A stretch of DNA of 64,000 nucleotides from contig OX595991.1 in assembly GCA_951394045.1 (NCBI GenBank), positions 434,001-498,000 on the forward strand. Direction: 5' to 3'. Both the position numbers and the translations under genes were made by a program. The notes under the pieces are model-generated. The model was not told where the DNA came from. It did not search any database and saw only the letters and a program-made list of their open reading frames with translations. Source of the DNA: Nitzschia sp. DOCU1. Taxonomy: Eukaryota; Bacillariophyta; Bacillariophyceae; Bacillariales; Bacillariaceae. Of this stretch, positions 35,041 through 45,698 are shown in pieces (position 1 is the first letter of the stretch; each line of letters opens with the position of its first letter).

Positions 35041-35996
35041 TTACATTGCAAGCTCGTCATACAACGGAATGTCGCCCAGCTCACTGAGATTATCCATGTA
35101 CTTTCGTAGACCTTCTGGCCACACAACTCCTCTAATGATCGTTATTGATCGAAGTCGGGCCCAAAGATCAATATCATCCAGCGACAATCCACCTTCCGTG
35201 CAATAGTTCTCACTGTAGATGATATCATCAAGTTGAACTAGCTTGGCATTCAACTCTTCAATCATTGGAACGGGGTCGCTGGACATCACTTCAGCGTAAA
35301 TCCTCTGCTTCTCTCCCATATCCATCTCCTTCCACTCGGCCTTATCGTAAGGAGGTAGCTGATGGTTTTTCATAAATGCATGCCTCGCGTCCAGTTGTTG
35401 GAATTCCGGCAACAGCCCAGTCGCAACATAACGTGGTCGCTGAAGGGTTCGAAGAAGACTTTGTACAGACTTTTGCCATTCTTTCAAGTCCGTTCTACCG
35501 CTTCCAGGTCTAATGGTACCAGGGGTGCCGAATCTTTCATCAGAGTCAATCAATTCGATGATATCCATGGATTCTGCCATGACTACACCATCTTCGGGGA
35601 ATTCCTTTCGAGACAAATGTGGAAAGAAAAGAGTGAGCCAATCAAGCAAGACAAGCTCTACCAGCTTTCTCTGGATGAACTTACAAAGATCGGCGCAATC
35701 TTCTTTCCAACGAGGCTGGTCGGTGTTGAGACATCGTCGTTGGCCATAAAGTTAATCTTATGCTTCACATTTTTTATTCCAAGAGCAAGGCGTACCCGGA
35801 CGCAAAATGGACAATGGTCGTATACGTAGACTGTTGGAAGATCGTCCATAATAACTCTTTCAGGCTTCACATACGAGTCGGAAGATACTGCGGTCGAAAG
35901 TTGCAACGAAAGTGACCGATGCGTCCGTTTCGTCGAAGGGAGCCACGCCTGAACATTGCCAGCGGCAATCACAAGAAAAAGAGTTACCAGTCTCAT
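35041..35996 (-). CDS. grxB: Glutaredoxin-2 (GrxB) type protein with signal peptide
   Basis: Exon 1 is 35996-35685 and exon 2 is 35604-35041; an 80-nt intron in phase 0 gives 291 residues. The N-terminus is a hydrophobic signal peptide ending at V-Q-A. The thioredoxin-fold domain has V-Y-V-Y-D-H-C-P-F-C (CPFC at 62-65), then N-D-D-x-x-T-P-T and, after the intron, the E-S-M-D-I glutathione-binding element. The C-terminal half is the all-helical GST-like domain with D-D-I-D-L-W-x-x-L-R-x-I-T. This two-domain layout is that of bacterial Grx2, a GST-like glutaredoxin that reduces mixed disulfides with glutathione. The eukaryotic copy has gained an intron and a secretory or plastid-type leader. 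The final location is uncertain because no F follows the cleavage site (W does). Confidence 0.88.
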
Positions 35997-36600
35997 GGTG
36001 TTCTCTGTCTTAGTTCAATCCTCAACAAAATTCAGCAACTAAAAGATCCGATTTCAAAAAAGAAAACCCTTCAAGCAAGCAAGCAAGCTTTCGCCTCGTC
36101 GTCGACTAGTAGGTTGATGAGGAATCCGCTTCACCGTTGCACTTTCAAGGTTGCCTCCAATGAACGCCCCACAAGTCACCTCTGGGGTGCTTTCCTTGTC
36201 TGTCGCGTTGGAACCTTGGAACGAAGTAATGAGGTGAGCCCGGCTTATCGTTCCTGTGACGAGTGGAATGAGAGGGTATGGCGAGGGTGGAAGCTGAAGC
36301 CGACGCCAAAAAAGAATCATCCTCACAAACGTACGTCACCCGACGCCACGCCTGCTGCTTGGCGCGCCTGCCATTTTCGCGCGTGCCCACATTTCATATG
36401 CCCACAATGTCCTTGAGTCAGTTTAGTCGAAGGATCTTTTCGGAAGCCATTTTTTGGCGGGAAAGATTTTGTCCGTCTATCTTGGGGATCCCACCTTCCG
36501 TCGTCACCATTACCCGCTGAATTACTTCTACTACTAGCCCCCCATCATTACGTTCAATACACGACAAGTCCGCTGGCCTGGATCATCTTTGTATAGAACC
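35997..36600. promoter_or_regulatory. Divergent intergenic region with E2F-like site
   Basis: The 604 bp separate the glutaredoxin gene (-) and the fucosidase gene (+). An AAGC microsatellite (about four units) lies near 36072-36090. An E2F-like 14-mer is at 36452-36465, about 135 bp before the fucosidase start codon. Which gene it might serve is unknown. Confidence 0.45.
36452..36465 (+). promoter_or_regulatory. E2F/DP-like site TTTTGGCGGGAAAG
   Basis: Identical to the 14-mer at 17075-17088 and a full match to the E2F consensus core TTTGGCGGGAAA. It lies 135 bp upstream of the fucosidase ATG. No binding evidence. Confidence 0.4.
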
Positions 36601-38487
36601 ATGCAGCAGAAACTAGGCGCACTTTTTCTTTGCTTTCTTCCTTTGGTTTCGGCGTATGAAGCAACGTGGGAATCGCTAGATTCTCGTCCTTTGCCAAAGT
36701 GGTATCCGGTCAGTACGACATACAAGGAGAAATGGATGCACCGCTTCTTGCGTTGTGGTTGACTCACATAGTTTCGTCCATCAGGATGCCAAAGTTGGAA
36801 TTTTCATTCATTGGGGTGAGTACCATTGTGTTGTTCGAAACAATCACGGAGACCAACCGCTACGTCGCTCACGATCTTTGGTTCCACTCCTACGACTTTT
36901 CTACCCAGGCGTCTTTAGTGTCCCGTCCTTTGGGTCGGAATGGTTTTGGAATAATTGGGCCTCGAAAAAGGATAAAAGTTATGAAGCCTTTGTGAACGCT
37001 ACGGAAGGCACCCGCTTTGCCTATGCCGACTATGCGCACCGGTTTGGTAAGTGTGTTTGCTGCGTTGGTAGTACCTGGCATTGTTCGCAAGACACCGGAA
37101 CTAACAAGAGACCTGGAAAGACGCTACGCTTTACGACCCAAACTTTTGGGCGGATATCTTTGCTTCGGCAGGAGCGCAATATGTGGTCCTAACAAGCAAA
37201 CACCATGAAGGTCCGATCTCTATCTTCATTCCCCCCTTGACTTGCTCTGAGTTGGGAGTGTTCCTCACTTTTTGCGTGCCGTCCTAGGATTTTGCATGTG
37301 GGACAGTCGCAAGATAAGCAGTACGTGGAATTGGAATGCTGTCGATGTCGGACCCAGGAGAGACTTGTTCGGGGATCTGGCCAAAGCGGTCCGAAATGTA
37401 GTATCGGAGCAAACGAAGCAACCTCTCAAATTTGGAGCGTACCACTCCCTCTATGAATGGTGAGAGCAGCCGTTTGATTACTTTGACATATTGCATGCAT
37501 CGCGAAAGTTTTCTCAACAGTCTCTTGCCTCCCCATTGCTTTAGGTTCAATCCGGCATATTTGCACGACAAGCGCAACAATTTTTCTTCTAGCCTTTTCG
37601 TGGACACGAAAACTATGCCGGAATTGTATGAGTTAGTCGAGAAATACCAAGTCGAGGTTCTATGGAGCGATGGCGACTGGGATGCTTCCGCTGAATACTG
37701 GAAGAGTAAGGAGTTTTTGGCATGGGTGGCAACGAATTCATCTGTTAAGGACACGATAGTATGGAACGATCGTTGGGGGAAAGAGACACGTTGTACACAC
37801 GGCTCCTATTGGAACTGCAAGGATCGATACATGCCAAATTCGACAATGGGTCACTACTTTGAGTCATGCATGACGCTAGATAAGCACAGCTGGGGGGCAA
37901 ATCGCAGATCGTCAGCAAAGGACTACTTAACAACTCAGGAGTTGCTAAACACGCTGGTGCAATCAATTTCTCGCAATGGAAACTTGTTAATCAACGTCGG
38001 GCCTTCCGCTGATGGCACTATCAATCCTATCATGGTGGATAGGTTGCTTGAGATGGGCAAATGGCTTAATGTCAATGGAGAAGCGGTATACGGTTCCAGA
38101 TCGTGGTCGGTATGTTCGGAAGATGACGACGATATTCATTATACTCGTTCGGTGGACCGAGACGGTGGGGACGTGTTGTACGCGTTTTTGACTCAATGGA
38201 AACCGATAGTTACCCTGCACTGTCCCAAAGCAACTGCATCCACCACCGTACGCATGCTGGGGCTCAAGACGAAACTTCAGCCTTCAATTGTTGTGGACTC
38301 TACTCTCAACAATGGAGGATCATCTGAAGCGCAGGGCCTGACAATCAAACTGCCAGCTCTAACACCTGATATTATTCCTTGCAGTCACGTTTGGGTTCTG
38401 GCAATTGAAGGAGTGGAAAACCTCGGTCCCGGGTCTCCCGATGAAAATGTAGCGTCGCCGACCGAAGTGAAGCGAAAACTAAAATAA
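36601..38487 (+). CDS. Alpha-L-fucosidase (GH29), secreted
   Basis: Six exons: 36601-36708, 36785-36815, 36909-37046, 37109-37210, 37288-37459, 37545-38487. The introns are 76, 93, 62, 77 and 85 nt, all GT-AG with agreeing phases, giving 497 residues. A signal peptide (1-18, ending V-S-A) is followed by the GH29 barrel: [32 protein letters not shown], and V-L-W-S-D-G-D-W, in which the first D is the expected catalytic nucleophile. A beta-sandwich C-terminal domain follows. It hydrolyses alpha-L-fucosides, probably in the secretory route, lysosome/vacuole or outside the cell. Exon 2 is only 31 nt; the first and third introns give misleading ORFs if read through. Confidence 0.93.
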
Positions 38488-38951
38488 CCTAGTGCTACGG
38501 TTGATGTATCAAATTTGGCTACACGAAACGTTGAATGAATTGTGCGACATTGCTATGTCAAATGGTCGTAACGGTGGGTCGACAGCTCAACGTAAAGCAC
38601 GCTCCTTCGTACTACCCGTCTTGAGTCGAAGCCAAGACACTACATAGCCACCTGCAGTAGAATTCTGGGCATTGCATAACTCCTCTTTCTGTTTTCTCTC
38701 GTTCAGTCAGTGTCGTACGAGGAGAAATCCAGCACTTCAGATTTACCCAGCCAGACAATGTAGACTGCATGTGCCTAGGCTCTACCCGTATCTGTAGCTC
38801 CCTAGCCCAAAATCATACATTGTCTCGAAGTGGAGCAAACCCACCCTCAAGGTTTCACGGATAACTACGATTGTGCGAGTCACCGAGTGTGATTTCGGAC
38901 ACTGAAGCGGTCGACGGGAAGTGCCATCTTAGCGGGCGGTGCCTTTTTGAA
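38488..38951. other. Convergent intergenic spacer
   Basis: About 460 bp between the fucosidase and exonuclease 3' ends. Nothing else recognised. Confidence 0.55.
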
Positions 38952-40038
38952 TTACAACCCAAGAGGCTCCAGATCAAAGACAAGAGGTCGTGGTGGTGCG
39001 AGTTCTCTGAACTCTTGCTCCAAATCTAGCAACACTTCTAGCTGGTCTTTTGGTAAAGACTTTCGATCGATTCGGTCGTCGCCGACTCCCAAAAGGGACT
39101 GGAGTTTCCCCTTTGTGACTTTTCGCGCTGCCGCTCTTTCAAGCAACACGTGAATGGAAATTTCTTCGTTCAAGACGCGTTCCACAAGTGCAGGTGTCGA
39201 GAATTGTCTCGGATCCCGTCGTGCTAGCTCCTCGAGTACCGCCGATGCCACCCACGCATCCCTTGCCGCATACGCAATCTGTCGCATACTAATCCTCGGG
39301 GCCCGAGCCCAATTGCTCCGCGCCAACTTCTTGTCCTTGACCAAATCCACTCCACAAAAGATTTCACCCAATGTTTTGAGCGACTGAGTCGTCCCAGGCC
39401 GTCCCCCAATACCACCAAGATCCAATCGACCCACCATGTCTTGCCATAGTACACTTCCATTGTTATGATTCTCGGCGGGCCACTTCATCAATTCCATCAT
39501 ATCCTGATCAATTCCGACTCCAGTTTTGAGAATGGATGGATCAGACAAAATATCACTCAGGAATGGAACTAAATCTAGACAGGGTCCCGTATCTTCCTGG
39601 GCAATCTGTAACACGAGCGCCGCGTCGACCACGGAAATTTGAACTGTCGCAGGTCCCTCGTACAGCGTTTCCCGCCAAGGCACATTGGGCGACGACTGGA
39701 AAGAGACAGACAATCCACAAGAACAACGACACGACTGAGAAACAATATTGTCATACTCCAGAATAACTTTGTCGTAGCTAACCCACCTCCATGTCCCATC
39801 CAATCACCGTTGGTCGATTGTCGACAAAGTGTTGTTTTGCCCATTGACGGGCAGCAGCCGGATCGTTGGTGTACAGTACCGGAAGCGCGTCTTCATAGTT
39901 GTTCATTAGTGCTGACGATTTCGTTATTTCGAGTGGTGGTAGCGACAGTTCCTTACGAAAAATCCGTCCTCGCGATCCCGATTTGTACCCCAACGTCATC
40001 GGGGCGACGGGCAGCATCCACAGAAGAATCTTTGCCAT
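38952..40038 (-). CDS. DEDD-type 3'-5' exonuclease (WRN-exo-like)
   Basis: Exon 1 is 40038-39787 and exon 2 is 39695-38952; a 91-nt intron in phase 0 gives 331 residues. The first ATG is at 40038; a GTG further upstream is ignored. Exo I motif: V-I-G-W-D-M-E at the end of exon 1 (D82, E84). Exo II: K-T-G-V-G-I-D-Q-D. Exo III: S-M-R-Q-I-A-Y-A-A-R-D-A-W, with Y and D spaced as in the DEDDy group. These residues bind the two metal ions used for 3'-5' nucleotide removal. The N-terminus (M-A-K-I-L-L-W-M-L-P-V-A) is hydrophobic then basic, suggesting an organelle. No helicase domain is attached. The C-terminal 70 residues are helical and unassigned. It is divergent from the SNF7 gene. Confidence 0.85.
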
Positions 40039-40521
40039 TTTTCTTCTACCGGTAGTAGTACGCCTCCCTAGCACTTCTCAAGCAACGAACAAAGTCTTTG
40101 ATTCATATATCCACCCTACTGGAAGGGTCTAGTCAAGGTTAGATTCATGATCAATGGTCTCCACTGTGATGGATATCTTTGTGCGTTTGGAGAAGGCTCG
40201 GGATGCTGGTTCGGTCATCGTGCGTCATCATGGTCGGCATCATTTTTGAGGCGGACTCTGATGGAGTCTTGATACGACTCGCAACAGGATTCGACTTCTT
40301 TGATCTTTATTTTGGACTCCATCGATTGTGGTGATCGCGCCGGGCGCTCTGCAGACGACCGGTTGCCGGCGCGCGTTGAATACTACGGCATCGAGGCAAG
40401 AATAAAACGGAACAAGAACAAACGCGAGCGAAACGAAAAGAGCCCTTTCCACTTTTTGCCTCGACTTGTCGGTATTTGCCGACAAAGGAAAACCTACTAC
40501 TACTGTGACATTATAATCAAA
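40039..40521. promoter_or_regulatory. Divergent intergenic region
   Basis: About 480 bp between the starts of the exonuclease (-) and SNF7 (+) genes. It should carry both promoters. No clear TATA box or repeat; ORFs in it are short and unsupported. Confidence 0.5.
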
Positions 40522-41523
40522 ATGTTCAATAACTTGTTTGGAAGCAAGAAAGCCACTACGTCGACAGTGTCGGCAACGTCGACGATCCAACCGGCGGATC
40601 CTCAGAATACCATTGTCAAGCTCCGGGAGTCGATTGCCAATCAAGAAAAACGGTGGGTTAGCAATTTTCGTATTCCAGCGGCGAAATTCTCGTATTCGTT
40701 CCTGAGTCCCGCGGGTCGACGACGACTCGCCATTGGCACCATGACGAGATGAGGATGGATGAATGACCCAAGGTTTCTACTGTCTGTATACACCCACCAT
40801 GACTTCCATGTATGTCTCATATACCTCTCTTCCTGCTGCGTCTGTTGCACTTGTGTGTATAGGGAGGAACACATTGAAAAGAAAATTGAAGGCATGGTCA
40901 AAGAGGCCAAGGCGAAAATGGCCAAGGGGGACAAGAAAGGTAATTCATTTAATTGCGGTCTTGACATGACGGTGTGACCGCCCTCTCTCTCACCCATCCT
41001 ATCATGATTCATTCATACCCACTCCACTCCACTTGTTAATTTGAAAGGCGCTCTCTTTGCAATGAAACGAAAAAAGCTTTATGAACAAGAGCAGGAAAAA
41101 ATTCAAAATGTCAAGTTTACACTTGAGACACAAGTAATGAACCTCGAATCGGCGGCACAAAACGCACAAACATTTAAGGCTCTGCAGCAAGGTAGTAAGA
41201 CTATGCAAAAGATTCGAACGGAAGTGGGTCTGGAACAGGTGGATGATGTCATGGACCAGATCAAGGAGGAAATGGAGTTGGCGCAGGAAATCAACGAAGC
41301 TATTTCGCAACCAGTGGATACTCTCATGACGGACGAAGACGAGTTACTGGAAGAATTGAATGCATTGGAGACGGCAGATTTGGAGGCGGAATTACTCAAA
41401 CCACCTGCGACGAGCGAAGCTCCGTTGAGAATGCCGTCGGTGCCAGAATCCAAACTTCCAGCGCTGGCGCAAAAGGAACAGGACGATCTCAAAGCATTGG
41501 AGGCGGAGCTAGCTGGATTGTAA
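40522..41523 (+). CDS. VPS32: ESCRT-III subunit SNF7/CHMP4 (VPS32)
   Basis: Exons 40522-40652, 40863-40939 and 41048-41523; introns of 210 and 108 nt, phases consistent, 227 residues. The first intron is the longest found in this window. The protein has the SNF7 plan: a short membrane-active N-terminus (M-F-N-N-L-F-G), a basic helical core with E-K-K-I-E and A-L-F-A-M-K-R-K-K-x-Y-E, then an acidic C-terminal half including V-D-D-V-M-D-x-I-x-E and a helical tail with E-E-L-N-A-L-E. It polymerises on membranes for multivesicular-body sorting, cytokinesis and membrane repair. CHMP4 rather than other CHMPs is favoured by the A-L-x-x-K-R-K-K-x-Y-E segment and the tail. Confidence 0.92.
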
Positions 41524-42239
41524 TCTACGCTATCAGTGGCGGCAAGGTGGGAGGATCTGATCTCCGACTTGGATCCAATGTGGGATCTGCGAGGAGGAGA
41601 CCGGTGCCGTCAAGCAGGATTAGAATGTCGAGGGCAGGCTTTGCAAGGCTTCATACTTAGCCGATAAACTATAAACTGGTGTAACAATATCATCAATGCC
41701 GTTATGCCGCTCCTGTGTCGAATCTCAAGTTGTTAGTATCTCGGTTTGGCTCTGTGCCCTCTCGTCGCAAAAGCAAAGAACACTCCGTCAGCTCCTCCTG
41801 TGTCAGTTCTATCCCTCCCCTGCAACAACATGTCGATTGATTGGTGCAAGAATCCTCTAGGAAGCATCGCATTCATGCATTGCTGTTCGAGAAAGTATTA
41901 GTAGCTCTCTGTGAGTATTCAATTCTAGTTCTAATTCGAAAAGCCGATCCGTTCGAGTATTCTCATCAAAGATCCGGACAAGGGGCATCCTCGAATGCTA
42001 CCGGTAGACTCCTTATACTACACTATAATACCATGACTACTAGCTACTAGTAGAAGAGATCTTGTCTTTGCTCTTTTGGTTAATTATGTACAAGTGAAAA
42101 ACTACTATCGATAGGAAAAAAGGATTCCATCATGAGCAGGTCGGATATTAGAGTAGCCACGCTACCGTAAAGCAACTCTGTTGTTAGCAGTCCCACCTCT
42201 TTTTCAAACTAGTAGACGTCAACTGCCACTCTCCTCTAC
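41524..42239. other. Convergent intergenic spacer
   Basis: About 715 bp between the SNF7 and HNH nuclease 3' ends. It includes an AT-rich stretch with repeated CTACTAG words near 42035-42055. No ORF or RNA gene is supported. Confidence 0.5.
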
Positions 42240-43464
42240 CTAGTCCGACTCTTCAAAATAACGATCATCGATAAATTCTTCATCCCCCGTCTTGGACGAC
42301 GATGGTGAGTTCATCGTCTTGGGAGTCTCCGCAATACCCAAAAATGGTTTCCACGTGGGGTGGACTCGACGTGGAACCATACGAGCCGCTTTGGCTGCCA
42401 ATTCCATTTGCGTCGGACAACGGGGTTCACGCATTAATCGCATTCCAATGGAACGAAGTTCCGTGACGGGGATGGATCCTTTTCGGCCATTACACTTGAG
42501 ACACGAAGTGACCGCATTTTCCCTGTTCCAATAACAAGCAAGCAATCAGGCTCTCATAATAAGATTTGTTCTGTTCCGCACAGCCACCAAACGATTCATT
42601 CACCAAACTTTTTACTTACCATGATAATGTTCCTCCCATACATCTTGGTACGACATGATCCAAAGACAAATCGGCTGTATGGAATCGATCATTGCAATAC
42701 TGACACTTGTATTCATCTCGTAGAAAGACATTGCGTCGTGTAAAGGCCGGACGTTGATTTTTGTGTGCCACATAATCCGTCAAGGCAATGACACTCGGCA
42801 AGGGAACTTCCAAATTGGCGGCTCGGACCGACACGTCGGGATACACGTCCACTACAGTCACTTTGCCACTAAAAATAGCCTTGACCGCATCTTGCCATGA
42901 CCAGAGGCTGAGTGGCAAATAGCAAAGTGGTTGGAAATCAGCATTTAATACCAATGCGGGTCGTCGATTCAATTCTTTGAGAAATTCGGCTTGTTCTGCC
43001 GTTTCTGGAATAGAAGACGAAGATTCACCATCGTCATCCATACTATCTCCCATGTCAAAGTCATCCATGGTCAGGGTTCCTCTCCGATCAAATTGATGAG
43101 TCTGCACATGATCCGTCAATTCTTCCTGTGACAAGCTACGACCAGGGCCAGGTTTTCGTCTCGAGTTGTCTTTTTCTGTAGTCTTGGCATTGCTGTTGTT
43201 TTTGGCTTTGCTTTTGCTCTTTTTCTTTTTCGATGAAGAGGAAAGACTGGAGGCAAACAGTGGTGGTTGCTGCCGAGACCTTTGTGGATACCGAAGGAAT
43301 GACGGGGATATGAAAGAAGCTGATGTGGGTTGCGTTCGAGAATGGAAGAAATCAAACGTGAGAATGAATGGGACGTTCGAGGTCAATGGTCCATTGTTGT
43401 TTAGTGGCAAGGAAAATTCGTAAAAGCATTGGTGTTTCTTACTACTCACTGGAGGATGTGACAT
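42240..43464 (-). CDS. HNH endonuclease family protein
   Basis: Exon 1 is 43464-42620 and exon 2 is 42522-42240; a 97-nt intron (42523-42619) gives 375 residues with this start. The HNH module spans the intron: C-Q-Y-C, then L-S-L-D-H-V-V-P-R (the catalytic His), G-G-T-L-S-W-E-N and, in exon 2, C-L-K-C-N. The four Cys form the structural zinc site and the N near W-E-N completes H-N-H. Upstream is the conserved R-P-A-L-V-L-N-A-D-F-Q-P-L segment of the bacterial and organellar HNH family. The N-terminal 130 residues are Ser/Lys-rich. The start is uncertain: an upstream ATG at 43576 encodes a signal peptide followed by GTGAGT, but phase does not match the obvious acceptors. The DNA target is unknown. 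Confidence 0.8.
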
Positions 43465-44261
43465 GGAGACCAGAAGCTGGTCGCCTTGATAGCAGGGCGT
43501 CCGAGACGGAAGCAAAGATCAAAATAGAGCATAGTGCTGCCAATGACAGGCGGGATTGTTTCGCTTCGAAAGTCATTCTCACGGGCAAATTCTGTACTGT
43601 AGATTCGATTCAATGACAATGACAGGATGCACCATACAATCTGGGGGGCGATCGGAAGAGACGTCGATACCTGTCCTGATAGGATGCGACTTTATCAAAA
43701 GCGTTTTTACTACTTTGAGAAAAGCCCTTCCACCGTCGCTCCTTGTGTGTGATTGAAGCTCTTGTCCAAAGTGAATCTTCTTCTTCCTTGCTGTTCAAAA
43801 ATCCGAAAAAAGCCTTGGAAGCACTCGAGATGACGGCGTGTCTTTTCCTTTCGCGATTTTGTTCTGCAAAGCAAGAATTTGTCCCAGCAGGTGCCGAGTG
43901 TCGCGAGTGATGTCACCAGCTGTTGGCCGGTGCACGAATGAATGAATTTGACCCATTCGACCTCAATCAACCAATCAAACTGCTTCGGGAGGTGCACGTC
44001 AGCCCCTTTTGGAATTCTGCTCTGCGAGAGAGGGGAGGGGGGATTTTTGTTTACGGGGGTCACCAAAAGATAGATACCCAACCCTGCATTTTGTCTGTAC
44101 TGCGTCCGCAAATCGTCATCGATCAGGGCCATCAAAAAAAGGAAACGAACGAATTTCTTTGGATGTGATGGCGAGGAGCGACGACGATGATGGCCATACT
44201 TTTCCTTCAGCTAGCACTTGGGCTGTCACTTAGGATATCGTTGCTATTCTTCCGTTAGACC
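43465..44261. other. Divergent intergenic region, possible 5' exon of the HNH gene
   Basis: Region between the HNH gene (-) and Era (+). On the minus strand 43576-43450 encodes 42 residues with a signal peptide-like core (L-A-A-L-C-S-I-L-I-F-A-S-V-S-D-A) and then GTGAGT. It may be the true first exon of the HNH gene. The rest should contain the two promoters. Confidence 0.35.
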
Positions 44262-45698
44262 ATGCACTCCTCTATCTCAAGATTGACACCAAGTAGCAGA
44301 AGAAGAATGGCTCCTCACTCCAACAACGACCGACCACGATGCCAGGGAAAATCTTCTGCGTTGACGATGCCATTGGCGGTGGCTGCGCTGTTGTGCCTGC
44401 TGTTGGGGGTCTCCGAAGGATTTCAATCTCCGTTTTCTGCATTCCGTGTGAAGCAACAACGGGAAAGTTCCCTTCGAATTGCTCAGTCACCCCCTCCTTC
44501 CAGCTCGTCAACGTTGGACGACGACGACACCTCCAACAATATCGAGGACAACGACGAGTCTTCCAAACCAACATTTTCCGCCATGATTCAAGAACTCGAA
44601 AGCACTTTTGATTATGAAGGGCGATTACCGATGAAACAACAAGATTTTCGCTGTGGCTTTGTCAGTATTCTAGGTGCCCCCAACATGGGCAAAAGCACTT
44701 TGCTGAACGCTTTGCTCCAGCACGACTTATGCATTGCGACGCGCCGTCCACAAACGACACGGCATGCTATTTTGGGAGTCTTGACGACACCTACAACACA
44801 GCTTTGCTTGATTGATACTCCGGGGATCATAGAAGATCCTGCCTATAAATTACAAGAGGGAATGATGGAAGCTGTCATGGTGGCCTTTCGAGATTCCGAT
44901 GCCCTAATGGTAGTGACGGATTTGTTTAGTACGCCCATTCCAGACGATGCTATTTTTGAAAAGGTTAAGAAATGTGAATCGCCAGTCATTGTGGTAATTA
45001 ACAAGATTGATCTTGTGGGCAAGGCAACGAAACAAGACAATGACGAAGAAGAACAAACGGACAAGACGTTTACGGTTCCTGAGGCTGTCGCGAAATGGAG
45101 GACGCTGTTACCCAATGCCTTGGCGATTATCCCCGTAGCTGCGTCGGAAGGACCAGAAAATGAGGGCGTGGTCTTGTTGCGAAAGCTATTGTTAGGGGGC
45201 GACAACGTTCCAGGGGCCATTCGTGCCTTGGGTCGACCCATTCCGGGTATGTTTCGGGACGGAGTCAAGTTCTTGACGGACGAGGACGCCAAGACAATCT
45301 TACCATACGGCCCACCATTGTACGATGAAGAGATTCTCACGGATCGACCAGAACGATTCTTTGCCAGCGAATTGATTCGGGAAGCCCTCTTTGAAACCCT
45401 GAAGAAAGAACTGCCCTATTGTTGCGAGGTTCGGATTGAGGAATTCAAAGAGCCCAAGCCCAACGACCCCAAACCTATCAATCGCATCAAAGCTACCGTG
45501 TATGTGGAACGAGAGAGTCAAAAGCTCATTGTTGTCGGAAAGGGAGGATTGCAAATCAAACAAGTGGGGACCATGGCACGCCAGAAAATTGAACGATTCT
45601 TGCAGGAAAAGGTATTTTTGGAGTTGAAGGTCAAGGTTAACAAGGACTGGAGAAAGAATGAAGATCAGCTCAAGGAATTCGGATACTTGAATCGATAG
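44262..45698 (+). CDS. ERA: Era-like GTPase, plastid-targeted
   Basis: Single-exon gene of 478 residues. Era is a GTPase for small-subunit ribosome assembly that binds 16S rRNA. G1: G-A-P-N-M-G-K-S-T; G2 region with R-P-Q-T-T-R-H; G3: D-T-P-G; G4: N-K-I-D. The C-terminal domain is a KH RNA-binding domain with E-S-Q-K-L-I-V-V-G-K-G-G-x-x-I-K. The Era R-P-Q-T-T-R switch and the KH domain separate it from other TrmE-class GTPases. The N-terminus has in-frame Met at 1, 16 and 36; from Met36 a good signal peptide runs to G-V-S-E-G-F-Q-S-P, a diatom plastid junction. The longer start would place 35 hydrophilic residues before the signal core, so Met36 (44367) may be the real or an alternative start. 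Confidence 0.9.
   Translation: MHSSISRLTPSSRRRMAPHSNNDRPRCQGKSSALTMPLAVAALLCLLLGVSEGFQSPFSAFRVKQQRESSLRIAQSPPPSSSSTLDDDDTSNNIEDNDESSKPTFSAMIQELESTFDYEGRLPMKQQDFRCGFVSILGAPNMGKSTLLNALLQHDLCIATRRPQTTRHAILGVLTTPTTQLCLIDTPGIIEDPAYKLQEGMMEAVMVAFRDSDALMVVTDLFSTPIPDDAIFEKVKKCESPVIVVINKIDLVGKATKQDNDEEEQTDKTFTVPEAVAKWRTLLPNALAIIPVAASEGPENEGVVLLRKLLLGGDNVPGAIRALGRPIPGMFRDGVKFLTDEDAKTILPYGPPLYDEEILTDRPERFFASELIREALFETLKKELPYCCEVRIEEFKEPKPNDPKPINRIKATVYVERESQKLIVVGKGGLQIKQVGTMARQKIERFLQEKVFLELKVKVNKDWRKNEDQLKEFGYLNR

Noticed and set aside
36755..37192. 145-codon ORF in the fucosidase gene
   Set aside because: It reads through introns 2 and 3; the spliced frame restores conserved GH29 motifs.
43116..43355. 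79-codon minus-strand ORF in another frame of the HNH gene
   Set aside because: It could join the candidate signal-peptide exon in phase, but it ends in a stop before the HNH domain and has no domain of its own.
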